A stretch of 64,000 bases of DNA from Cordylochernes scorpioides (GCA_030710605.1 CP092886.1:158766000-158829999), one strand, 5' to 3'. Counted from the stretch's first letter, positions 23,441-34,482 are shown. Program-made: numbers and translations. Notes: generated from the letters alone by a model not told the origin.

Positions 23441-24489
23441 GACCGCTTCTTTGCCATCTCAGCGCGCTCTGCGCCCTCTGCGCTCCAAACTTATTTCAAT
23501 CGATGCGCGCCGTCCGGGCCGCACCTCGCCAACAAAGTTTCGCCGTATTTATGGCGAAATACCTTCACTGGAGATGGCTTCTTTCAGAAAACTCCCTTTT
23601 TACAGTTTATTTTTTTTATAGTTACCAAGTAATTCTTTAAATATAAGTATAATTTGTTGTTGGATATAGAATTTCTTTTAAAAGAGAATTTCTTTTATTT
23701 ATTTTCAGAAGTGAAAGCTTTCGAGCAAATTTGCTCTTCTACGGACAAATAATAATAAATATGACGAAAAAAGGAAGCTATTTGAAAAAATAAAGGAAAA
23801 TAAATGATATTGGCGTGTGCACGCAGGGCCTCCATTATATACCCGTTAAATATAGTGCAGATAATAATAAAGGAAGAAATATATATACAATTACATAGTT
23901 TTTATAGGAATATCCCCTATTATTGGACGCTTTCAATATATGAGAATGGGGTTTGGACAGATAATCTCGTAATGCATTATTGAAAATAAAGAATAAAAAC
24001 TACATTTAGAAAATGAAAGAGAGAGAGAGAAGTCTTGTGAATTATATATATTAACTGAACACGGCGCTCTGTGTTCTCTATATAAAATTTCAATTTATTT
24101 AAGAGAGTTCATCCAAAACTTAGAATATAGTTTAATTAGAAGACATATTCACCCTATGGTTATAGAGGGTGGCTCCGAACGTCTGGATTACTGAGGACGA
24201 TCCTTCGACACTCTTTTGGAGACGATTAGAAATCCTTATAAAAGTAACAGGAGTTGTTGTTGTTTCTTATCACTTTGTGCAAAGATTACACAAATTCCAT
24301 AAATCTGCTCCTCGAGCTGTTTGATGATAAGCAGCGGCCGCTTCCAAAGGTCCTGTCTAGCCTAAGCAGGAATAAAATCCGTAAGACTCGCGTGGCTACC
24401 AACCGTCTGCTTTAGTAGCCAAATCCCATTCATCCTTATTTTCTCATAAGCACACGCACGAACCCAAAAATGGCTTAATAGATTTTGAA
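23441..24489. other. GC-rich shoulder, then AT-rich spacer
   Basis: Up to about 23580 the sequence stays GC-rich (GCGCGCTCTGCGCC), perhaps an extension of the exon or of an untranslated region. From 23640 it is AT-rich with no recognised feature. Confidence 0.35.
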
Positions 24490-24686
24490 TGTGTGATACA
24501 TTTTTTGGAAATGAGTTTATTTCAACAAATATCATCAGATATTATCTCTACCGACCTTACAGCAATGTGATAAACCTAATTGAATAATCTCATCCAATAA
24601 CCTTTATCATTGCAGTAAGGTCTGTAGATATCATTTTCGACGATATTTGTTAAAAGAAACACATCGCCAAAACATGTATCACATAT
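24490..24686. mobile_element. Foldback element with about 90-bp inverted arms
   Basis: The left arm (24490-24582) and right arm (24595-24686) are imperfect complements. Paired landmarks are GTGTGATACATTTT with ATGTATCACAT, AACAAATATCATCAG with GACGATATTTGTT, and GACCTTACAGCAATG with CATTGCAGTAAGGTC. The spacer is 12 bp. Likely a MITE; the transposase class is unknown. Confidence 0.75.
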
Positions 24687-25506
24687 TTTATCGATAGATG
24701 GCAAAAATAAGATTTAAATGTGTTTAAAAATCAAAGGTGCATATATTCATATATCAATTATATTGAAAAGGCATATTTCAATCTCAGAATTTTTTGCATA
24801 TTTTCCGTAATTCTTTTAAATGTATCCAGGAATCTGTGGGATGAAGGGAGTGTATGTATGATTATGTAACACTATTATTGTATTTTGATTCTTCTCATAT
24901 AGATTAACTTGAATGCTTGGTGATGGCGTCTAACGACACTATAGAAAGATGCTTATGTAATTGTAGAAATTTTACACATATTTCAAAGCTTCGAGTAAAG
25001 CTCTTCCGCTTAAAACACAAGGCCTAAAGTAAAAAAGGCTGTTTAGGTAACTAAACAAAACACATAGTGCTTTCTTTAATTATAAAGATGTAACTATTCT
25101 CTCTCAACAATAATTCGTCTTTATTTTTAAAAAACGCAATAGTGTTGAAAGATTCCATCTTCTGCCTATAAAGAGCGCTATGTGTATTGCTTCCTTGGAC
25201 AATTATGCATTTTCTACATCTAACCGATGTTTTGTCAAGTTTCATCTGCTTCTCTGAAAACTTTCACCCTATTGGCTCGTCAAATAATTTGATAAACATA
25301 AATTGTTTCAAGATTTTCAGTTATCGGGGCTGGGAATGTTGATTATTTGCTAAGAAATGATCTCCACGCCTTCCTTTTGGACAAATCTGGCAATGTTTGT
25401 ACATGAATGGGGTTCAAAGGTGATGTACGAAGCTTTTCTGGAAGTCAACTGAGACACTTATAGCACACTCCCTCTCTTAATGTTTCGAATTTCTACTCTC
25501 TCCCGT
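24687..25506. other. AT-rich spacer up to the gap
   Basis: No gene recognised. A minus-strand frame at 25051-25245 has a CRKC pair but no family match or splice support. Confidence 0.35.
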
Positions 25507-25606
25507 NNNNNNNNNNNNNNNNNNNNNNNNNNNNNNNNNNNNNNNNNNNNNNNNNNNNNNNNNNNNNNNNNNNNNNNNNNNNNNNNNNNNNNNNNNNNNN
25601 NNNNNN
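25507..25606. other. Assembly gap, 100 N
   Basis: Exactly 100 N, a placeholder gap of unknown true size. Confidence 0.99.
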
Positions 25607-25699
25607 CCTAAAGAAAAATAATACACTTATCAGCATACAAAGAAAGTGTTTTTATATTTTGGGTTTAAAATGGAAGGTGATAATATCAATTTGAGCCCA

Positions 25700-25950
25700 T
25701 TACAACAAAAACCACTTTAATTCGGAGGGTCGAGAGCCTTGCTAAATGGTCGCCGAATGCGACGTGTAATGGTTTCTCCTCACCTCGGGGCGCGTAATTA
25801 CTGGTAATTGTGTTACACGGCGCGTGCTGAGATGGGGCGGGCCGTGGCCGCATGCTTTAATAACTTGCCCCCAACTCGGCCGGTCGATATGCAAATATTT
25901 GGCGAGACGGGATGCTCCAGCTAACCAACTTTTCAAGTGTCAGAATTGTG
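25700..25950. promoter_or_regulatory. Candidate conserved non-coding or regulatory element
   Basis: A GC-rich island in an AT-rich desert. It contains clustered homeodomain-like cores (GTAATTACTGGTAATTG at 25796-25811) and a perfect POU octamer ATGCAAAT at 25889-25896, near GGGGCGGGCCG. Motif clusters like this are typical of developmental enhancers. There is no good open frame with splice sites. The inference rests on composition and motifs only. Confidence 0.3.
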
Positions 25951-26605
25951 CTCAGGCAACAGTGGAATTGAGAACATATACGCGCTATTATACATTAAAT
26001 ATATTATTCTTTTCCCAATTACTTTCTATTATTTTATTGGCACAATTCTAGGACTTGGAAAAGTTGGATATATATATATATATATATGCACTAGCCGATT
26101 GGATCTGGTTTCACCCATGTATTGTGTCCAGGTACCTTCAGTCTTGAATGGAATGAACACAAATCAACACACATATTTTATAAATATATATTTAATAAAA
26201 TATCAATGATAGATAACATAAATAACAATTCCAAAATTTGCAAAATATTATTTTAAAATCCGTTTGATTACGTTGAACTTAAATATTGCAAGTCACAACA
26301 TATTTTCTCAATCGTTTGTACCGCTTGAGACAGATTTTATTTTCCAACTTGAAATTAGGATTTTTCATTCCCTACATAACCTTTTGATGAAGTTTCATCT
26401 AGTTGTTTATACCAAAAAGAATTCACATCGTAAAAACTAGATCCACCCCTTTCCTTAAATAAAAATTGTCTGTCAGAGATATATAACGTTATAATATACA
26501 CATAATCGGTTTCTATGGCTTCTGTTTTATTCGCCGCTAATCGCCTCTCTTCTGTCGCATGGCCGTAACCTGACAATCAGCGTTGAGTTCATTCACCAAT
26601 GAAAT
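25951..26605. other. AT-rich spacer
   Basis: A (TA)n tract near 26070-26087. Nothing else recognised. Confidence 0.35.
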
Positions 26606-26607
26606 TT

Positions 26608-26680
26608 CTTTCTTAGCTCAGTGGTTACATCGGTATTATAATATATATTCGAATGCGGGTTCGGATCTAGTATTCATTTT
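26608..26680 (+). repeat. tRNA-derived relic (A box and B box present)
   Basis: TTAGCTCAGTGG (26613-26624) matches a Pol III A box, and GGTTCGGATCT (26658-26668) is a near B box 34 bases further on, the right spacing for a tRNA-like promoter. The cloverleaf stems do not close, so this is a SINE head or tRNA pseudogene rather than a functional tRNA. Confidence 0.5.
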
Positions 26681-28139
26681 TATTTGCTTATGCGGTTGTC
26701 GCAAAAACTAGAAATATTATTTATTTTGTCGTTGCATATGTAATTTTAAAAGCAAATTTATTTCAAGCTTGTTTTATAAATCACATATCGATATTAGAAT
26801 ATTTAATTATATGACAGTTGATCTCTTTATTCTGTAATGATAAATTTCCGCGGCGCAACAATGGATCGGCTTTATTACAACGGCATCAATATTCGTTTTT
26901 TTTTTATTTTCAAATTCAAAAAGAGGAACCTTTCCTATCAAATATGCATCAATGCAATACTTATCCTCTCAGTGTTTTCTTTATCACCACCTTTAAGTTT
27001 TTTACTCGGGTGATAAACATTGCTCTCTTCAATGCATATTTTTAAAAGGAGATCTTCCTCTTTTGGTAAATATATATTTATCATTTTAGCTTCTCTTGAT
27101 TTGTATTTATATTTCATTGTATATATAAAATCGAAGCACTTGCACGATCTATGTGTTTTGTAATATTTTTAAAAATTTGAAATGCTATAGTTCTCAAGTT
27201 AAAATCCCTTTTTTGACAGGCTTAAATCAATATACAGAATATATATAACGAACACTTATATTTAATAAAATATGGGAACATATATATAGGCGAAGCTAAT
27301 ATACACATATCGCTTTCTTGGACTAGATTTGACGGAAACAATGAAATTTCCATCTTTGTGCTTGATAGATTCCTCAGGTCGGACATGAAATCTGCACTAC
27401 TTGGAAATTGGACGATGCAATTAAAAGTATTTCCATTTTCCATAAAGTTTGGCAGCCTAGTGGCGCGGATTCTCGACAAAAACCAACAGAATCTCGTTAT
27501 CGCTATTTTCTTCTATCACTTTTTGCATTATTTCCATTTAAAAAAATTAGGGCCGAAACTTTTTAAATTTAATTGCTTTTAATTTTTCAAATCAATTCTG
27601 CATTTTGAAAAGATTTCTTTTTATTCTTTACACGCGATCAATGGGTCATTGTTGAAAGGATGTAATGAGCCGTGCCCATCTTTATTTCTTATTTTTACAA
27701 ATTTTCATCTTTCTCTCTCTAATCACAAGTTCAAAACCCATTTTCTTCTAGACAAGCGTTTTTTTGTTTCTTTTATTTTTTTTATCGATAAACGTTCAAA
27801 GTGACACGACCCTATATATATATTCTTTGGCAATTCTATTCCGAAGCTCATTGTTTTTAAATTATTTTACTTTTGTTTCATTTACCACTTATGCTTTTTG
27901 TCTTCGTATTTCCGTTTTTCTAAGTTAGTCGAGAAACAGAAGTACTGTTTTAAAATATTAGAATTTTATCACAGAGAGAAAAATGTAAAAGTTTGAAGTA
28001 TAAGAAATATAAGGCCAGGTCGGAACAATAGGGAGTACGGCAACAATTCATAACGCAATTCACGCAGTTTGAATGCAAAAACTCCGGATATATGTGTTGG
28101 TTCGTTGTTATGGTTAATGAGCGCTCTTTTCTTCACTAA
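26681..28139. other. AT-rich spacer
   Basis: Several short frames but no motif, splice pair or known repeat. Confidence 0.35.
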
Positions 28140-28830
28140 ATGTGGTCGCGTCTCCTTTTATTTGTAGCCGAGGCGGACAAAATATCACTCTAGCATTGCC
28201 CAGTGATATACTACTTTTCATTTCTTATTATTTATTACGAGATTTACGCCCCCTTAGTATCCCCAAAAACCGTCGCCCATATCCTTTCTGGAATGAGACA
28301 ATCTTCGCCTTCTTTGGAGCAGATTCCTCGGAAGTAACCTATTGCTTTGATGGTTACTTGGTTTCTGGTAAATAATAATGAACCCATGTCTCGTCGATGG
28401 CTACAACTCGACACTGAATTTTTTGGATCTCACTTAAATCGCTTTGAAGTTGAGAGTCCATCCGCTTGTTGTCCACCGTGAATAATTATGGCATCCATAT
28501 AGAGCCGATAGCTTTTCATCTCCACCACATTTCATGTATAAAATACCATTCCCGTTGACACTCCTGTGGCCTCTGCTACTTCACTCACGTTCGTTCCTCG
28601 ATTAAAATGAATCATGTCGTGGACTTTTTCTGCGATTTACTCGGTAGCCACTTCTGCTGAGCGTCTTGAACGATCTTAATCAAAAACAGATGTTCGACCA
28701 CTTTTAAATTCGTTAAACCAATATCTAACTGTAGTTCTGGATGGAGTAGGATTCCTATTTTTGAAATGGCTGCCAAATCAAAAAAATCCCATAAAGCAGA
28801 GAAAAGTTTGGCGCAGACGCGTTTAAAGAA
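28140..28830 (-). pseudogene. Mariner transposase pseudogene
   Basis: Minus-strand translation in broken frames gives motifs of mariner-family transposases in the right order. First comes a helix-turn-helix segment (RNPTPSRTTVRYWFNEFKSG near 28700-28770), then RSRRSAEVATE, then KVHDMIHFNRG. Next comes the first catalytic Asp region, IDETWVHYYLPETK (about 28370-28412), and then ESAPKKAKIVSFQKG. Stops and frameshifts interrupt it at many points and the region after APKKAK is scrambled, so the second and third catalytic acids cannot be placed. Typical transposases are about 345 residues; roughly two thirds is traceable. It is a long-dead copy, unrelated to the intact Tc1-like element at 33 kb. 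Confidence 0.8.
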
Positions 28831-29879
28831 TGCCAGCGCATTGGGGTAACAGCAACTTACTTTAGCAACGCCAACTCTCTTTGAATCCGGGACTTATTGT
28901 TTCAGCCTCCTAATAATAACGATATAAATAAAGATGATGACATAGATTATATGTTTACATAATTGTGTTATTATTAACACTATTTTTCATAAAGAATATC
29001 CATATTAATTTCTTAATAAGGTTAAGTCTAATATTTTCAGTTTTTTTTCTCATAGTTTGGAATAGTCTATAGTTGAATATTGTCTGTAATTCCACGGCGA
29101 ATCTGTACAGGGCAAGACGCCCTAATAAAGTTGTTTTGAATAGTCTATAGGCAGGGAGTAGTTCTGGTATTGGCTGGTAACAACCGGAATATTAATCTAT
29201 ATTGTGGCCCGTAGAGTAGAAGTTTGTGGGGAATATTCTCAAACAAGTCCATCTTTTTACATCTAGCGATAAAAGTTCAGGAATTTCGAAAAAAAAACAG
29301 GTAAAAGTTCTGAATATATTATCATTTTTCAACCCACCAACATTCCTACATAAATTAGGCTACTATGTTATCTTGGTTTCTACCTTCACACTGACGTGTC
29401 TAACTTGCCTGTCAATACAAGCAGATCTTCTGCCAACCTAATTAACGGCTTATTCAAAAGTTCCAACCTGTTAAACCTAATTTTATTTCTTCTATGTTCA
29501 CTTCTGAAGAGAAATCCTAAATGATGCGATTTCCCCCCAACTATTAATCTTTTGGTTTGCGGAATTTCAACCAAGAATTCACACTTTGTCTTATTTTCAA
29601 AACGGCATATCGAGCAAATATACGTAGTCTTCCAGTAGTAAAAGAGTCCTATTTCTTCAAGCGACTCAATCCGATGACTTGAATCTTCTGTCCCATCATA
29701 TGTATATATACCAACGAAAACAAATTCTTCAAATATTCAAAGATTGAGGCTTATAGGTTGATCAACCCTAATATCTCCCTGACCCATGGTAGACTAAAGC
29801 CATTAAGGACTGCTTTCACTATAAGTGCACCACATGTTCACACATGTAGAAAGCTGCTGAACTTTTGAACTTACAAAGT
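28831..29879. other. Spacer, nothing firmly recognised
   Basis: The first 100 bases may still belong to the mariner relic. The words TAGTCTATAG recur at 29067 and 29138. No supported gene. Confidence 0.35.
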
Positions 29880-30060
29880 ACCAGAGCCCCATTTAGCTAC
29901 TTGTGGGGTTGGGCTCGTGCTAAAATCGAGAGCTATTGGAACATTTTTTTAAATAATAAAAAGTTTCCAATGCGGGATTCGATCCCGAGTCCCGGTTGTC
30001 GACCACCGCAACTATGTCACCAGAGAGAGTAAATCGACAAAACACGTGTTCGTGAACACC
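29880..30060 (-). repeat. tRNA-derived SINE-like repeat
   Basis: Minus-strand TGGTGACATAGTTG (A-box-like) is followed by GGGATCGAATCCC (B box) at the spacing of a tRNA head. Further 3' is a body ending near CCACAAGTAGC and GGGGCTCTGGTACTTTGTAAGT. The body words CCAGAGC, GGTGGGGTTG and ACTTACAAG recur near 47447-47485, so it is a dispersed family. Confidence 0.5.
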
Positions 30061-30184
30061 AACCATCCGGGCCACGCCAAGAGCCCCAGGGTTAAATACA
30101 CAATAAGTCGTAAGAAACAAAACATTTACATTTTAAAAGATAAATATTAGTTGATAAAAATGACGAAATATAAGGAGAGTATCT

Positions 30185-30690
30185 ATATTAATAAAATGGA
30201 AATTTCATAAGTGTTGTTCACTAAAAACTTTCGTTACAATGCATCAATTTCGACCAAATTTTCAACATTTATGTAAAACGAGATGGAGCAGGTTTTGCTT
30301 AACATCAAAATATTTTTCCTAACTTTAGCATGCGTAACTTCGCTGTTATCGATTAAATACAAAAAAATCAACAGAGTTAATTTTATTTATATATAAATAC
30401 AAAATTAAATTTCAACAGAGTTAATTTTTTTACATACTAGCTAATAATCTCAATCTAAAAAATATTCATATTGTTTTATCATGTTTCTAATTTCGCCTAA
30501 CAAATATACAAATTTATAGTGACCAACATATGCAAATTTTATCTTTGTTTTTATTTTATTTAATATTATATAAATATATATTATAACAAATATTATTATC
30601 ATAATATTCTGTGTGTTCCGGAATAATATTCGTTAGGCAAACTTTCACTCGGATAAAACCCGGGCGAAGCCGGGTACACATCCGCTAGTA
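30185..30690 (-). mobile_element. GC-hairpin-headed repeat, minus copy 1
   Basis: On the minus strand it begins at CTAGCGGATGTG followed by ACCCGGCTTCGCCCGGGTTTT and ends ATTAATATAGAT. The words AGTTAATTTT, TAACAGCGAAGTTACGC and TTGATGCATTGTAACGAAAG also occur in the plus copy at 39904-40292, which lacks about 120 bp of the middle. Confidence 0.65.
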
Positions 30691-31473
30691 TATATATAAA
30701 ATTGAATGTCTGTCTGTCTATATTCTAGATTCAAAAACCATACATCCAATCGCCGTGAAATTTTGGGATATTATTAAGTACATCCCCGGGAAGGTTTTTG
30801 AAAAATAATATTTTGAATATCTTGAATATCCTTAAAGTTATTTGCAGATTTGTGGATTTAACTCGAAAGCAGCGCCCTCATTGCGATGATGATAACAAGT
30901 TTTTTTTAATCTATGAGTTTATTATTTTAAAGATTATTTATCAAAAGTAAGATTTTCTACCTATTAATTGCGCACAAGTCAAAGTTAGTTTTATCATTTA
31001 TCTACAACATATATATTGGGAGAATAGATTAAAATGATGATTTTGTAATGTAGAAAATTAGGAAAGACAAAATTCAGGATGACACGGCAATTTATTTGAG
31101 ACAAGAAAAATTATACAATTCCAAGGCGAGATACAATTCCTTTAACTTCCAATTACCGAGGGAACCAATTAATATTGATTTTATTCAACTTATCGAGTAT
31201 TTTTCAAGAGACCGGGAAAAAATGTTCACTAGATAAAACGATGATTTTGTAATGTAGAAAATTAGGAAAGACAAAATTCAGGATGACACGGCACATAGGG
31301 ACCGGGAAAAAATGTTCACTTTATCGAGAGATTCAAATTTACGAGTTTCAAATTATCAAAATATATCTATTATTTTTTTATAAGTTCTATAGATAATTGT
31401 TTTAACAAATGTTCGTTAGACAAACCTTTACTCGGGTAAAACCCCGGGCGAAGCCGGGTACATCCGCTAGTAT
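30691..31473 (-). mobile_element. GC-hairpin-headed repeat, minus copy 2
   Basis: It lies head-to-tail with the previous copy. The head ACTAGCGGATGTACCCGGC is at the right end, and the tail with ACAGACAGACATTC and TATATATA is at the left end. The interior matches 53687-54437 (CCGGGAAAAAATGTTCACT, CAATTAATATTGATT, AATCGCCGTGAAATTTTGG). A 50-bp segment (GTAGAAAATTAGGAAAGAC and following) is duplicated internally at about 31040 and 31243. Confidence 0.7.
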
Positions 31474-32833
31474 AATATATATGAATAAATAAGAGAGAGA
31501 GAGAGAGAAATATAGGGAAATATAAATCCCTCAACAGAATAGGAATTACAATATGATTTAGTAAAATATATATAATATATTGTGGCGTCTGTATGCAACA
31601 CAAAATTTGGAGCATGTCCTCTAATAATAATTATTAGTTAATTATTAATTGTAAGAAGACCAATTAGCTAAAATATCGACAGCCTTATATATAGAAAGAG
31701 AAAAAGAGAAATATAATGAAATTTAATAAATAAATTCATATTTAATTAGCACTCATATAGGTAGGGGACAGTAAACATTTTCCAGATAATTCCCAAGAAT
31801 GGAACGATTTCATTTCCCCCGAGGTTTCAGTTTTATTGGAACAGAACACCACCGCCGTTAGGTTGGGTGTCAAAAGAGGGCGTGACCCCCGTCATTCATC
31901 AACGGCACTTTTTGAGTTTGAAAAACGACCGACAACTTTGTGAAGGGCGGGGACGTGAAATTAGTTTGTAATCGGTTGGTCTCGTCTACGATTTTTTTGC
32001 CGTTTCAACCCTCTAAACGGTCTATCACACTCCATGGTAGGATTGAATCCCTCGTTGAATTTATTAGACTCTCGATATCCCTCGGTTCGAGCAGCAAGCA
32101 TTTTGGGTCTTATATCAACATATTAACTTTATTGTCTCAAATATGTTTTAGGTATATGCGACGAACACTTAAAGAAAACCTCAAAGTGCGTCAATGTAAT
32201 AAAATCAAACTCATGATTCTAATTAACGAATCAGGCGTCACAGATATTTATAATACAAAGAATAAAAATAACTAATATCTAATTAACTCATAAATTCTAC
32301 TCTGAAATATATTTTTTTAAATAGCAAGGTGTAAAAGAATTGTTTAAATATATATAGCCATGTAGAGCCATGTAGACCTTACAACTTATTGGATACTATC
32401 CGATATATATATGTTATATTAAAATATTATTCTATATAAACTTATATTTCATAGATCCAAATACTCTGTTAAATCTACCTCCAGAGGTCATAGGTACCCC
32501 TATAAAATCTCTTTGTTGTTCTTTCTCGTTGGCCTGCTCAAACCATATGTAATTATGTAAATATTCTTTTGTTTTTCATATTTTTTTATTCTTACGCCTT
32601 AATCCAGGCAGTATTTTTATCAAATTATGTTTGCTATATTCCATCAGCTCAATTAAAGCTATTTTCAATCTTCCTTAATTTTATTATTATAGTTTCAAGA
32701 TTTAACCACGACTGCATCATCAATACCATATAGTACTAAAAAGAACCAGCAAATAAATGCATTACTATAATCCTCAACATGATCTTAAAATTCAAGCAGA
32801 AAATCAAATCTCTTTTATTTTTATTTTTATAAG
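31474..32833. other. Intergenic, one GC-richer patch
   Basis: The patch at 31840-32100 (ACCACCGCCGTTAGG, AGAGGGCGTGACCCC) overlaps a 111-residue plus-strand frame (31940-32275) with no recognised motif or splice signals. A GA microsatellite lies at 31490-31506. Confidence 0.35.
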
Positions 32834-33043
32834 ATATATATGAAAAAACAATAGAAAAAATAAAAGATAAGTGGGTCAGGTGTTGATATTAAAAATAAAG
32901 AAGGCATCTCCTGACCACGAGCACATGCGCTCTGCCATCTAAAAAGCACATGTGCTCGTGGTCAGGAAATGCCTTCTTTATTTTTAATATCAACACCTAC
33001 CCACTTATCTTTTATTTTTCTATTGTTTTTTCATATATATATA
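32834..33043. repeat. Near-perfect palindrome, about 97-bp arms
   Basis: The left arm (32834-32930) and right arm (32946-33043) are complementary with very few mismatches, separated by about 15 bases. Landmarks are CACGAGCACATG facing CATGTGCTCGTGG and AAAAGATAAGTGGG facing CCCACTTATCTTTT. The apex words GGCATCTCCTGACC resemble the start of the foldback family at 38.6, 48.8 and 52.5 kb (GGCATTTCCTGATCGTGC). It ends only about 6 bp before the left LTR at 33050. Confidence 0.85.
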
Positions 33044-33049
33044 TGTAAA

Positions 33050-33061
33050 TGTGGTATAATA
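33050..33061. repeat. Left LTR, first 12 bases
   Basis: TGTGGTATAATA is the outer tip of the left LTR, cut off from the rest by the Tc1 element. The uninterrupted right LTR reads TGTGGTAAAATATAATAATG, which shows the empty site and confirms TA as the target. Confidence 0.8.
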
Positions 33062-34480
33062 CACTGCGTGACATTGAAAATGGAACACCAAGAAATAGTG
33101 GCCAGAAAGTGATGAAACTCGGCAGACAGAGAGAGACAGGGACGAACAATAAGTGATCTTTATTTCAAAATGATAGTCATAATACAGAGCGAGAACGGCG
33201 TCGGCTTAGTAGCAAGTAGGACCACCGCGGACGGCGATGCACGCAGCAACACGTCTAGGTAGAGAGTCAATCAGAGTACGGATGGCGTCCTGAGGGATGG
33301 CTCTCCATTCCCTCTCAACCATTTGCCACAGTTCGTCTTCTGAACGCGGCTGTGGCAAGGCATGCAAACGGCGTCCAATGATGTCCCAGACGTGCTCGAT
33401 TGGTGAGAGATCAGGAGAGTACGGTGGCCAGGGAAGCATCTGTACATCTTGTAGAGCTTGTTGGCTAATGCGAGCAGTGTGCGGTCGGGCGTTATCCTGC
33501 TGATAAAGGGCATTGGGTACCCCCTGAAGGTAGGGGAGTGTCACCGTCAGCAGCACATCATCAACGTATCGTTGGGCCGTCATAGTGCCCTGAATACGAA
33601 GTAAAGGTGACCTGGAATCATACGCGATTGCGCCCCAAACCATGATTCCACGTTGTCGCACGGTGGGGCGTTCCACAATTGCTGCCGTATTGGACCTTTC
33701 TCCACGTCGACGCCACACGCGTACACGGCGACTATCACTGGACAAGCAGAAACGCGACTCATCTGAGAACACGACCCTGTGCCATTCCGTCATCCACGTC
33801 GATCTAGCCCGGCACCATTCCAAACGTTGGCGCCTATTCGGTGGGGTCAATGGCAGTCTTCTTAGCGGACGGCATGAGTGCAAGCCATTAGCAACCAATC
33901 GACGGGAAATGGTTCTGGTCGAGATGGAATGATCTAGGGTGTCTTGCACATGTTGCAGGATGGCGGTACAAGTGGCTTGTGGGGCTGCCACTGCTTGTCG
34001 AAGGATACGCCGATCCACACGTGCTGACGTCACTCTGGTTGCACCGACATTCCGATAAATTGCCACATTTCCTTGTTCCAACCATCTTCTCCACAGTCGG
34101 TGCACCGTGGACGCACCAAGGTGTGTATCAGCTGCGATTTGACGTATGGACCAACCTGCCCTTTTCAGTCCGATCACCATGCCCCTCGTAAAAGCGTCTG
34201 TCTGCTTGAACTGCCTCCGTTTACGATGACCTGGCATTCTCTGTTATTACACGTGTCTTTTGACACAAGAACAAAATTTCTACAATGATTTTCCTTGAAG
34301 AAATGACGACACGAATACTGTCCTTTCTGCAAGTTCCTTCCCTCATATCTTACTCCATGTGCGCACGAGAGCTGCGCATTTTACATCATTTGCATAACTC
34401 GTTTAGGCGCGTCTACCCTGAAATTTGCATAATTTTCTGGCCACTATTTCTTGGTGTTCCATTTTCAATGTCACGCAGTG
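33062..34480 (-). mobile_element. Intact Tc1-like transposon with 47-bp terminal inverted repeats
   Basis: The element is 1419 bp and flanked by TA on both sides (33060-33061 and 34481-34482). The first and last 47 bases are perfect inverted complements, beginning CACTGCGTGACATTG and ending GTGGCCAGAAA at the inner edge. A single uninterrupted transposase frame fills most of the interior. The perfect TIRs, intact gene and clean target duplication mean a recent insertion, younger than the LTR element it interrupts. The element is far more GC-rich than its surroundings, as expected for a horizontally mobile family. Confidence 0.95.
33206..34237 (-). CDS. Tc1/mariner-superfamily transposase, intact
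   Basis: 343 residues from an ATG to a stop, the usual length for Tc1-type transposases. The N-terminal half holds two helix-turn-helix units for TIR binding: residues about 12-55, with GWSIRQIAADTHLGASTVHR, and about 70-120, with STRTISRRL. Between them and the catalytic core lies a basic stretch (RRLPLTPPNRRQR). The DDE catalytic core shows D159 in VVFSDESRF, D248 in YQQDNARPHTA and E281 in SPDLSPIEHVWD. The D-to-E spacing is 32 residues by my count, two less than the usual 34 of Tc1. The protein would act in the nucleus, cutting at the TIRs and inserting at TA. No stop or frameshift is seen, so it may be active. The reverse-strand frames here are shadows. Confidence 0.93.
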   Translation of the reverse strand: MPGHRKRRQFKQTDAFTRGMVIGLKRAGWSIRQIAADTHLGASTVHRLWRRWLEQGNVAIYRNVGATRVTSARVDRRILRQAVAAPQATCTAILQHVQDTLDHSISTRTISRRLVANGLHSCRPLRRLPLTPPNRRQRLEWCRARSTWMTEWHRVVFSDESRFCLSSDSRRVRVWRRRGERSNTAAIVERPTVRQRGIMVWGAIAYDSRSPLLRIQGTMTAQRYVDDVLLTVTLPYLQGVPNALYQQDNARPHTARISQQALQDVQMLPWPPYSPDLSPIEHVWDIIGRRLHALPQPRSEDELWQMVEREWRAIPQDAIRTLIDSLPRRVAACIAVRGGPTCY

Positions 34481-34482
34481 TA

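Noticed and set aside
24520-24540. CTGATGA and GAAA on the minus strand in the foldback at 24.5 kb, resembling a hammerhead core
   Set aside because: No complementary stem II can form between the two boxes, and the right arm does not conserve them.
28142-28375. 77-residue plus frame
   Set aside because: It is antisense to the mariner pseudogene, which explains the composition.
29940-30060. B-box-bearing minus segment as a functional tRNA
   Set aside because: The acceptor and anticodon stems do not close and no terminator follows directly; it fits a SINE head.
33297-34191. Plus-strand and alternate-frame open frames of 60-96 residues across the Tc1 element
   Set aside because: They overlap the intact minus-strand transposase, lack motifs of their own and are by-products of its GC-rich codons.
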